A stretch of DNA of 64,000 nt from CAWAHD01 sp963781785 (GTDB taxonomy: Bacteria > Planctomycetota > Planctomycetia > Isosphaerales > Isosphaeraceae). The stretch covers positions 2,666,001 through 2,730,000 of the forward strand of contig CAWAHD010000002.1 in NCBI GenBank assembly GCA_963781785.1, in the 5' to 3' direction. Under the pieces are notes generated by a model. The model was given only the letters and a program-made list of their open reading frames with translations. It did not search any database and was not told where the DNA came from. Each line of letters begins with the position of its first letter. Position 1 is the stretch's first letter. A program made the position numbers and the translations under genes. This document shows positions 30,351 through 37,635 of this stretch, in pieces.

Positions 30351-30619
30351 AGAACAGTCGCGCGGACAATGGGCAAAAGGGGACGCGGTACGCGCATAAC
30401 GATGGTCCCCTCAGTGACGGCCGGATCAAATCGAAGTGGATTCGAGAAATCCAGATCCAGAGTGGCGACGACTCGCCCGTCGGCGCGGCAAGTTTCGTAA
30501 ATCATCTCATCAGGCTTTCCCGACAGCCCCTCCGCTTTCACGGTGTCCACATCGTGACCGGCGACCGCCATGATCGGTGCTAGCCGAACGTCGATGTTCT
30601 CGTCCAGCTTGATCTTCAT
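30345..30619 (-). pseudogene. DUF5615 PIN-like toxin, 3' truncated
   Basis: MKIKLDENIDVRLAPIMAVA starts the PIN-like fold with the usual N-terminal acidic residue, followed by VVATLDLDFSNPLRFDP (second acidic site) and GTIVMRVPRPLLPIVRATVL. The family normally continues about 30-40 residues to a third acidic and C-terminal helix region. Here sequence resemblance stops at about 30348, where it meets the truncated DUF6882-like gene tail to tail, although the frame stays open to 30086. It overlaps the antitoxin gene by 4 bases. A role as RNase toxin is inferred from the family. Confidence 0.65.
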
Positions 30620-30885
30620 GCGCTACCCGTTTCGATGGAAATGGCTACGAAACGCTCCCGGGTCAATTCCGCCGCGTAGGCGAGCGCGGCGCGAATGTCC
30701 TCCGGCACGAGTTGCGGGTAGGCATCCAGCAACTCCGCCTCCGACACTCCCTCCGCGAGATTGTCAACGATCAGCGAGACCCAGATTCGCGTTCCCTTGA
30801 TGCAGGGCCTGCCGAAACAAACCTCCGGATTAATCGAGATCCGGCTGCGCCAATCGCGCTCGTGCGGACCTTGCCGTTCGGCCAT
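30616..30885 (-). CDS. DUF433 antitoxin
   Basis: 89 residues: RISINPEVCFGRPCIKGTRI, then VSLIVDNLAEGVSEAELLDA and YPQLVPEDIRAALAYAAELT, the complete DUF433 helix-turn-helix fold. DUF433 proteins are the antitoxin partners of DUF5615 PIN-like toxins. The 4-base overlap with the toxin start (30616-30619) is the usual antitoxin-first arrangement. The antitoxin is intact while the toxin is truncated. Confidence 0.8.
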   Translation of the reverse strand: MAERQGPHERDWRSRISINPEVCFGRPCIKGTRIWVSLIVDNLAEGVSEAELLDAYPQLVPEDIRAALAYAAELTRERFVAISIETGSA

Positions 30886-31486
30886 GAGACGTTCTCCTGA
30901 AAACTTGGGTCATTCGAAGAGCCTTCCTTGGCCGCGCTCGCGCTCTGCTCGCTCTCCGCGAGTGACGACAGCATCTTCGATTACGGATCGCCAGTTGGCG
31001 AGCAGCTTCGCAAGCGCTGATGAGCGGGCCAACGATCGATTCTAAGCGACCTGGCTCTGATCGACGACAATGACATTTCCCTACAGCGATCCTGGATGAA
31101 ATCGGGCGGGACTTGCCGTTTCGGGCCAGCGGCAATGCCGGCGGCCGGGACGGGTGTTTGCTGATCGGCTGGCCTCGAATTCCTGGCTTCGGCGACCCTC
31201 ACCGCCGTTGCCTTTCCCATCGGTGTGAATCGGCGTGCATCTGTGGCAAAACTCCTTCTGTCGGTCTGATCAATCTGTGGCGACGCCTGTCCCCCGTGGC
31301 AGACTGACGGGCGGGACGCCCGTCCCCCGAGGCTCGGCAGCCGCCGCAACGGCACCCCCGTGTGACCGCACCAGGTGCGACCGGCCGCAGAAATCAGCGG
31401 GAACGCGGGGACGGTGCCATTCACTCGCGTGAGGTGAATCGTCTACGTGACGATTTCCCCAGCAGCGCCGTCGGAATCGCCTGTGT

Positions 31487-31725
31487 CGATTATTCCGTCG
31501 TAACGCCGCAACAGTCTCATACAGCATCAGTTATGTCGGCGCGCGTCCGGTTTCGCGCACCGAGTTCCGATTATTCCGTCGTAACGCCCGAAATATAAGT
31601 CACATAAGATGATATAACAAAACAACCTGATTTTCGCGCAAAAGTCCGATTATGCCGACGTTGGATTCAACATCAGCAAGGACAAACACTTAAACCTGCG
31701 CTCACCATTCCGATTATGCCGTCGT
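31487..31725 (+). repeat. Four spaced repeats with core CGATTATKCCGWCGT
   Basis: Cores start at 31487, 31568, 31647 and 31711: CGATTATTCCGTCGTAACGC twice, then CGATTATGCCGACGTTGG and CGATTATGCCGTCGTTAG. Spacing is 81, 79 and 64 bases. Copies 2 and 3 share an upstream TTTCGCGCA element, and before copy 2 lies GTTATGTCGGC, an imperfect inverted match to the core. The spacers differ. The spacing is too long and the repeats too short for CRISPR. Recombinase recognition sites are one possibility. Confidence 0.6.
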
Positions 31726-31902
31726 TAGAAGTAACTCGTGATCTGGTAAGACCTTGCGTGAATCGAGTGCCATCCGGTCGCGCACGATTCTTTTGCGCGC
31801 GCCGCTCTGGCCCGGGTGCCCAACCCGACATCAAGCTGGACGGCCCGACCGACAAAGAGGAGCCGTCCGGCTGGAAAGCCAGGCGTGACGCGACAACACT
31901 TT

Positions 31903-31952
31903 GTCGCCCTTCGCGGCGCGAAGGGCGACTTTGTCAGGCTGGAAAGCCTGAC
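31903..31952. repeat. Two adjacent REP-like palindromes
   Basis: 31903-31929 is a perfect 12-base stem (GTCGCCCTTCGC) with a 3-base loop. 31933-31952 is GTCAGGCTGGAAAGCCTGAC, an eight-base stem with loop GGAA. The second is the same family as the long inverted repeat at 37527-37584. Confidence 0.7.
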
Positions 31953-32038
31953 CTGCGACGCATTCGCCGGCAGGCGGTGGTACGATGGTACCCGTTGGAC
32001 AGGCACGCTATGTCATGTCACGAAAGGGTCAGGCCACG

Positions 32039-32257
32039 ATGCAAACGAAGAAGTGTCCCCTGTGCCAGGGTGAGAATCTCTTTCTCGTGAGCGGCGCCAG
32101 CTTGGCCTCGATCGCGCTGGGAACATTCAAATATCTTGCGGTGCATCCTTTGATCTGCCTGGAATGTGGCTTCGTGGCACCCGCGCTGGATCATGACGAA
32201 CTGGTCAGCGTCCGAGAGTACGCAAGTCGCGAAAGGGCCAAATCACCTCGGGAGTAA
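32039..32257 (+). CDS. Small zinc-ribbon protein
   Basis: 72 residues from ATG 32039 (alternative ATG 32015). Two cysteine pairs, KKCPLCQGENLFLV and PLICLECGFVAPA, form a zinc ribbon with about 30 residues between them, including a hydrophobic stretch ASLASIALGTFKYLA. The rest is charged. No family can be named. It ends 28 bases before the start of the TPR protein gene, so the two may be co-transcribed. Confidence 0.6.
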   Translation: MQTKKCPLCQGENLFLVSGASLASIALGTFKYLAVHPLICLECGFVAPALDHDELVSVREYASRERAKSPRE

Positions 32258-32285
32258 TCCGGTCGATCGTGGTGGAACCCCGGAG

Positions 32286-33551
32286 ATGCTGATCATGAAC
32301 GGGAAGGTCTTCGTCGTCTTGGTGCTGAGCCTGGCCAGTTTGCAGTCGAGTGCGATCCAGACCGGCCCGCCCCATGCCCCGGATCTCTTTGACGAAGCCA
32401 AGGCGCTGGCGACCCGTGACCATTGGCAAGGCGCGATCGCCCGGTTCCGCGACTTTCTCCGCGAGCATACCAATGACCCGCGTGCTTCCGAAGCCCGGTA
32501 CTGGATCGGCTACGGCCTGGTCAAGTCGGATGAGTACGAAGAGGCCATCGACGAGCTTGAGGCATTCGAAGGCTCGCTTGCGAAGGACAAGTGGGCCGAC
32601 GATGCGTTGCTCCAGCTTGGCCACGCGTACCGTGGGCATGACGAGGACGAGAAGGCGCTGGCCGCGTGGAAGCGGTTGCGGCAGCAGTACCCCGATTCGA
32701 CCTTGCGCACTGACGCAGCGCTCCAGTTGATCGACGTGCTGTTTCATTCCACCAAGGATTACGCCGCGTGCCTGTCGTATTGCGAAGCAGCGGTCCACGA
32801 GGTTGGCGACTTTGCAGTCATCTCAGACGCTCGTTATGCCGGCGCCTATTGCCTCACTGCGCTCAGCAAGTACGACGACGCCGAGCGCTGGATGAAACAG
32901 TGGTTTGCGGCCGACGATGCCGCGGAGGCGGGCTGGCGGCGGTTGCTGGTCGCCCAGCGCGACCTGCGCCAGGGCCGCGAGAGCCAGGCAACCGCCGCGA
33001 TCGAATCCCTGGGCACTGACTTTCCGGATCTCGACAGCGACACTCGGCTCGACCTGACCCTCCGCGCCGCCACGATGCTGACCCGTGAAAATCAGGCTGG
33101 GCGCAGCCGGGAGCTGCTGATTTCTGCCCTGATACACTCGGCTGGTCTTTCCGAGGACAATGTCGGTGCACTCTTGGACCAGTTGAAAGACGCCGCCTCC
33201 GCCGAGGATTCCTTCACAGCAATCCTCAAGCGCCTGGCGGATGACGCTTCGCTCCCCCTCCTGGCGCGTGTTCTGATCCGGGAGCGCCAGGTCGACGCAT
33301 TGCGCGAAGAGGAGCAAACGGGGCAGGCGGAATCGCTGCTCCGTGAGGCGCTTGCCACGGATAAGGCGGAGTACGCCCGGTTCCGCGCGGCCTCCCTCCT
33401 GGCAGAGATGCTTGGCGACGATGAAGAAGACCGAACCGAGGCCGCGCAGGTTTTGCATCAACTTCTACCCAACCTGCACCGTCAAGACCTCGTGCACCGT
33501 GTCCGTGAGGCCATCAAGAAATACGAGGCGCCCCAGGAGGAGGACCGGTAG
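32286..33551 (+). CDS. Exported TPR (tol-pal-type) protein
   Basis: 421 residues from ATG 32286 (or 32295). A signal peptide (KVFVVLVLSLASLQSSAIQT) precedes repeated helical hairpins typical of YbgF/BamD-like TPRs: HWQGAIARFRDFLREHTNDP, ARYWIGYGLVKSDEYEEAID, LLQLGHAYRGHDEDEKALAA. Later repeats are more diverged, to a charged end. Such proteins are envelope scaffolds; no partner is implied by the neighbours. The frame is intact. The 3' end overlaps the convergent PEP-CTERM gene by 38 bases. Confidence 0.75.
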   Translation: MLIMNGKVFVVLVLSLASLQSSAIQTGPPHAPDLFDEAKALATRDHWQGAIARFRDFLREHTNDPRASEARYWIGYGLVKSDEYEEAIDELEAFEGSLAKDKWADDALLQLGHAYRGHDEDEKALAAWKRLRQQYPDSTLRTDAALQLIDVLFHSTKDYAACLSYCEAAVHEVGDFAVISDARYAGAYCLTALSKYDDAERWMKQWFAADDAAEAGWRRLLVAQRDLRQGRESQATAAIESLGTDFPDLDSDTRLDLTLRAATMLTRENQAGRSRELLISALIHSAGLSEDNVGALLDQLKDAASAEDSFTAILKRLADDASLPLLARVLIRERQVDALREEEQTGQAESLLREALATDKAEYARFRAASLLAEMLGDDEEDRTEAAQVLHQLLPNLHRQDLVHRVREAIKKYEAPQEEDR

Positions 33552-34245
33552 GAGTGCGGTGTTTGGCAGATCGATTGGGGGTCTTAGGGCGCCGGCGCCC
33601 CAGGATCATGTACGAACATCCCAGGCTGGTTGCCAGGGAGATCCAGCCGGAGGGCTCGGGGACGGCGGCGAAGCTGATGTTGTCCAGGGCGAGCTGTTGA
33701 TTTCCGCCCGTGAAGACCACCGAACGCGCCGTCCCGGCAAACTTGATGGACTCTGCGTTACTGAAGACGGCATTGCTGAGTTCGGTTCCAGTCACCGCGA
33801 AGTTCTGGCTGGCCAGCAACATCCCCCCGCCATCGAGCCCGCTGTAGATCTGCACCTTCGGCTTTGTGCCGATGGCGATGTAGTAAAAAACCAAGGCGCC
33901 GGAGGAACCGCCGGTGATGTCCATGGTCGTCATGACGGGCTGCCCGGCTCCGGTCCCCATGTTGAAGTCGAGGAGCACCGTCGGCGGCGATGGATCACCA
34001 GGGAAGGGCGTGACGTTTCCGGACTGCTTGCCCGGTATGTAGGCTACCCCATTCGCGGAGAAGGTGATCCCGTATTTGGGGCCGGGACCCGTTCCCATTC
34101 CGCCTTTGCCGCCATTGTAATATTCGCCGACCGGCTCGAGGTTTTTCAGCCCGTCGAACGTGAGCACGTTTCCTGCCCAGGCCAGGTTGCTACAAAGCGC
34201 AAGGACGGCAATCAATCCAATGCCTGTTGCTGGTGTCTTCATCAC
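33514..34245 (-). CDS. PEP-CTERM sorted exported protein
   Basis: 243 residues with a signal peptide (GIGLIAVLALCSNLAWA) and a beta-rich domain (NVLTFDGLKNLEPVGEYYNG; VLLDFNMGTGAGQPVMTTMD; QQLALDNISFAAV). At the C-terminus is the PEP-CTERM tripartite signal: VPEPSG, a hydrophobic helix (WISLATSLGCSYMILG) and GRRRPK. Proteins of this class are processed by an exosortase and are usually surface or matrix components. The tail after the arginines is longer than usual (about 22 residues), perhaps because the true stop is lost. It overlaps the TPR gene tail to tail. Confidence 0.8.
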   Translation of the reverse strand: MMKTPATGIGLIAVLALCSNLAWAGNVLTFDGLKNLEPVGEYYNGGKGGMGTGPGPKYGITFSANGVAYIPGKQSGNVTPFPGDPSPPTVLLDFNMGTGAGQPVMTTMDITGGSSGALVFYYIAIGTKPKVQIYSGLDGGGMLLASQNFAVTGTELSNAVFSNAESIKFAGTARSVVFTGGNQQLALDNISFAAVPEPSGWISLATSLGCSYMILGRRRPKTPNRSAKHRTPTGPPPGAPRIS

Positions 34246-34383
34246 AGGTATCCCTCGTCGCTACTGGCGTGACGACATCCTAAACTCGTGGGCAAATTCG
34301 CTGTGGTGACGCCGGCTCCATTCGAGCCTAACCTGTTGCGGTCTGAACGACAATCGACTCGCGGAGCGATGGCTTGTTGTCGT

Positions 34384-34424
34384 CCTTCGCTCCGCGAAGG
34401 AAGCGTACTTTCGCGGAGCGAAAG
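34384..34424. repeat. Pair of REP-like hairpins
   Basis: CCTTCGC-TCC-GCGAAGG at 34384-34400 and CTTTCGC-GGA-GCGAAAG at 34408-34424: two 7-base stems with complementary 3-base loops, between the PEP-CTERM gene and the broken kinase gene. Confidence 0.6.
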
Positions 34425-34449
34425 GCGACGATGCTCAACTGCCGAGCGA

Positions 34450-35538
34450 TCACGGCTTGATGCCATCGACCAGTTTTTCGAACGCGGGATCGGAACGAAG
34501 CTGGGTAAAGTCGGGGTCCGTCCGGATTGCAACGGGATCACGGAATCCGTTGCGAATGGCTGCGCCCAGAGCGTCGAGCGCCAGCGCCATGGCGCGGGGG
34601 CGAAGCGAGTCGTTCGTGCTGCCGGACGCGCAGGCGGCAAAGCACCGCGCCACGGGGAAGAGAACCGCCGGTCGATCCGCGTTGGTCTTGAAGAGCACCT
34701 CGGCGTTTTTCATGGCCTCGTCCCGACGGCCCGAATGCGCAAGCGCCAGGGCGAGCGATGCTTGTGCCGGCACGTTCTGGGGTTCGAGCTGGGCCAGCTC
34801 GGTCCGGATCTCGAGGGCCGAGTGCCAGAGTCGCTCGGCGTCGGGCAGCTTGCCACGCTCGTAAGCAATGGCGGCCAGCCACTCGCTGCCGCCAGCCGTC
34901 ACGAGCCGTTGGGTCACGTCCTCGGGGTTGCGCCAGCACCGCACGGGAGTAGTCGAGCGACTGATTCAAGGCTTTCTCGGCTTCGTCGTCCCGGTCGCTC
35001 CGGGCCATTGCCGCACCTTGTTCGCCGTACACGGAAGCCAGGTCGGCCGGTCCGTGATGCCCCGCCGCGCTGATCATCTTGACCGCGACGATTCGCTTGA
35101 GCCCGCGCTGACGGGCCTTGTACACGACCCCCATCCTCCCGGGCCCAGCATTCTCAGGATCGTGTAGCCGGCAACGTGGGCCACCCGTGGTGCCGCCGCG
35201 CGCTCCTCGGCATCGGGACTCGAATCGGCCAGTTGACCCGGCTCGAGCTGAAATGTAGCGGACTCGGTCGAGTCCGCTGGTAACGCACCGCCCGCATCAG
35301 CGATCGTCTCGCCCAGTCGCTCTTCAGGCGCAGAACCAGGCTCGTCCGCCAATGTCGAGACGGTCTCGGCCGGTGCAGGGCGGTGCGGTTTGGGAGCGGA
35401 GTCCGCGCCGGAGCCGATCGGGCCGCTGTCCACTGGCTCGCTGTTCAGCCTGGATGCACAATGGGCCGGGACCTCGCTCGAGACTGAGGACGTGTTCTTC
35501 TCGACCCGTTCCGAAATCGGTGTGGGCGGCTCACTCAT
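34450..35538 (-). pseudogene. Ser/Thr kinase-TPR protein lacking most of the kinase domain
   Basis: Starts MSEPPTPISERVEKNTSSVS with a long disordered N-terminus, reaches VAGYTILRMLGPGG and, after a shift near 35130, MGVVYKARQRGLKRIVAVKM, the Gly-rich loop and beta-3 lysine of a Hanks-type kinase. Right after SAAGHHGPADLAS (about 35045) the sequence jumps to the TPR tail (AEKALNQSLDYSRAVLA). After a shift near 34945 it continues NPEDVTQRLVTAGGSEWLA to the end (FEKLVDGIKP). The HRD, DFG and APE segments, the membrane helix and most TPRs are missing, roughly 600 or more residues. Non-functional as a kinase. Confidence 0.75.
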
Positions 35539-36060
35539 GGGGAAATTGCTTCAAGGTTGACGACAATCACGCTCTTAGATTTGCGAGCAGATGCCCCGCG
35601 CACGGGCGTTCTTGGAGCCTTCGATGGGGCTCCCAGGCGCATGATGTTATGGGCGCAACCGGATCGGCGGCAGTACGAGAGAATGGACCGCGGGCCGCGA
35701 CATCACCATGAGGCAATTTACCATGATTGACGATGCGACCACAGACCGGCTCCGAGTTTCGACTGACGGATCGCCTGCCCCGTCCTGATGCGCCCCCTTG
35801 GCCAGCTCGCACGCAGCGGCGCGCTGCCCGACCGCCACGCGATCCGCGATCAGGTCGACTCCGACGCGATCTCGCTCGACGGCAAACGGGCGATCGCGTT
35901 TGTCAACCTCGGCCGCACCGGCAACGCCTATGCCTTGATAGCGTGCCGGGCTAAGATGAATCGTAGTGGCCTCGACCGGCGCGCGGCCCTAAACTCGGAG
36001 GCAAGGCCAGCGGTTTTCGGCGAGTCGAGCGAATCTCATCGCAAGACGGGGTTGAGCAAG
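35539..36060. other. Intergenic region, nothing recognised
   Basis: No gene with recognisable features. It presumably holds the former promoter of the kinase gene and that of the two-gene unit starting at 36061. Confidence 0.4.
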
Positions 36061-36342
36061 ATGAACCCATGGGCGCCAGCGGCCAGCGCTACTCCCAATG
36101 ACACCGGCGCGGCTGTCGAAGCGCTCCTGATCGACGGCTACCGCAGCATGTCGCCCACTCAGAAGCTCGAGTCTGTCCGCGCGCTCACTCAGGCTGTACA
36201 ATCGCTCGCACTCGCTGACATCCGGCGTCGCCATCCGCATGCAAGCGAGCGAGAGCAGGCGCTCCGGCTGGCATCACGCTGGATCGAGCCGGAGTTGATG
36301 CTTCGCGCCTTTGGCTGGGATGTTCGAGAGGCCGGATACTGA
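36061..36342 (+). CDS. Small protein coupled to a nucleotidyltransferase gene
   Basis: 93 residues from ATG 36061: MNPWAPAASATPNDTGAAVE, then EALLIDGYRSMSPTQKLESV, LALADIRRRHPHASEREQAL and LASRWIEPELMLRAFGWDVR. Helical, no membrane segment. The stop overlaps the start of the nucleotidyltransferase gene by one base (TGATG at 36340), so they are translationally coupled. Such pairs (a short helical protein plus a nucleotidyltransferase) recall toxin-antitoxin or AbiE-like arrangements; that is inference only. Confidence 0.6.
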   Translation: MNPWAPAASATPNDTGAAVEALLIDGYRSMSPTQKLESVRALTQAVQSLALADIRRRHPHASEREQALRLASRWIEPELMLRAFGWDVREAGY

Positions 36343-36568
36343 TGCTTTCCGAGCCGCTCATCGTCGTCGAGAGGCTCGTGCGAACGTTCGACGATCTCGC
36401 CATCCGCTACCTGGTCGGGGGGTCGTTCGCCAGCTCGCTCTACGGCATCCCGCGCGACACGCCTCGCTGGATCGCGAATACCTCGAGATCTGGGCCCGTC
36501 GGCTTGACGTCTTCGAGCTCCTTGCCCGCGCAGACCGGGAACAACCGCTTCCAGGGGACCGATGCTAG
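36342..36568 (+). pseudogene. Nucleotidyltransferase, internally deleted
   Basis: The N-terminus MLSEPLIVVERLVRTFDDLA and YLVGGSFASSLYGIPR is the start of an AbiEii/MNT-like nucleotidyltransferase, with the GGS of the family's GS motif. At about 36465 it jumps, in another frame, to LDREYLEIWARRLDVFELLA, the usual C-terminal end. Around 120 residues including the catalytic DxD are missing. The companion gene upstream is intact. Confidence 0.65.
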
Positions 36569-36705
36569 CAGTGCAATTCTCCGTTGCCACGAGCGAGGTA
36601 CGAGCGGACGGTTGAAGTCGGATTGATTGATGCGCCGCTGCGCAGAGTGGTTCTACATCCCGGTATCCTGCTTTTCATCCGCGCGCATCCGCGGCGATCC
36701 GCGGC

Positions 36706-37466
36706 TCAATCCGCATTTGTCTTTGATCTGATCTGCTCTTGGTTTCCTCCCGCAGTCGGGAAAATCAAAGCCTGGCAGCAATCGACCCGAGGCTGCACTT
36801 GATCGCTCAAGAGCCGTCGAATCCGCAACACGGGGTCGTCACTTTTGCGCGTCTTGGTGCTGGGAGCCGAGCGATCGTGGAGGTCCATCGTGATCTCGCG
36901 CCCGTTCTCCAGCCGGACCGCCTCTTTGATCAGGGACGAGGTCGAAACCTTCGATTTCGACGCCAGGTTCGAAAGCTTCTGGGCGTCCTTTTGCGACAGC
37001 ACGGTCTGTTCCCGCGCCAGGAGGACCAGGGTCTCGATCCCGGGACTTCCGGCCGGGACCTCCCACGCTTGATCAGTCTTCGCAGGCAAGACGACGCGCT
37101 TCACCTTCTGCTCCCGCGCGGGCCGTTGTTCCCACTTGCCTTCGGTCCACGGGTAGATCGCGCCGACCTTGCCATCGGAACCAATCCAGAAGAGATACAA
37201 GAAAGCCGGGCGGCTCAGCCGTGCTTCGATCCGGAAGCGGTCGCCAGCCTGCAGGGGCAGCACTCCGGGTTGGTCGAGCCGGAGGTCGCGCCGTGCGCGT
37301 CGGACTTGTCGTCGACTCGCAGGTGCAGGACGCCTTTCAGCGGCTCGGGTTCGGCTTGCCCGGAGGCCGGCGCTCGAGCGCCTTCGCTTGCAATCACTGC
37401 GGCCGCCAGAACCGCAGTGAACACCGGCTTGCGGGCTTTGCCTTGGTCTTCGCGTCGGTGCATCAT
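36706..37466 (-). CDS. Exported DUF4384 protein, one frameshift
   Basis: From ATG 37466 a signal peptide (KPVFTAVLAAAVIASEGARA) leads, after a one-base shift near 37290, into a DUF4384 domain: LPLQAGDRFRIEARLSRPAF, LYLFWIGSDGKVGAIYPW, then GIETLVLLAREQTVLS. The C-terminus KSDDPVLRIRRLLSDQVQPR matches, nearly residue by residue, the end of the kinase at 40665 (KSDDPVLRIHALLNEKVKPL). About 253 residues. It is the last gene of the kinase-CHAT module, separated from the CHAT gene by a long palindrome. DUF4384 is an immunoglobulin-like surface domain; here it may bind a ligand or the CHAT partner. Confidence 0.75.
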
Positions 37467-37526
37467 TTTCAATGACCCGATACATGGCTAGAACTGTCGT
37501 CGCACAGGGTCCGCACCTGCATTACT

Positions 37527-37584
37527 GTAGGTCAGGCTTTCCAGCCTGACTCTTGGGGACGTCAGGCTGGAAAGCCTGACCTAC
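37527..37584. repeat. Perfect 24-base inverted repeat
   Basis: Left arm 37527-37550 and right arm 37561-37584 are perfectly complementary around a 10-base loop. The core is GTCAGGCTTTCCAGCCTGAC and its complement. The same core occurs at 31933-31952. It sits between the CHAT and DUF4384 genes, where it could also end or attenuate the transcript. Confidence 0.85.
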
Positions 37585-37635
37585 GAAAAGGCCCGGTTGT
37601 CTCGCCATGCGTCCGGTCGGTGATCATTTTCGCCC

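Larger units (their letters stand above)
30886..32014. other. Accessory non-coding region with several repeat families
   Basis: No convincing gene. It holds a dispersed phrase at 31219-31250 (CATCGGTGTGAATCGGCGTG), the spaced repeats at 31487-31725, a 12-base-stem hairpin at 31903-31929 and the GTCAGGCTGGAAAGCCTGAC palindrome at 31933-31952. Such density of short repeats suggests an old integration hot spot. Confidence 0.5.

Noticed and set aside
31487..31725. CRISPR array
   Set aside because: Only four repeats of about 15-20 bases with 64-81 base spacing and imperfect cores; no cas genes.
31487..31725. Integron attC sites
   Set aside because: The cores lack the required GTTRRRY and RYYYAAC pair, and no integrase is present.
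35074..35538. Separate 154-residue protein
   Set aside because: It is the N-terminal part of the broken kinase; the Gly-loop and beta-3 lysine follow after a one-base shift.
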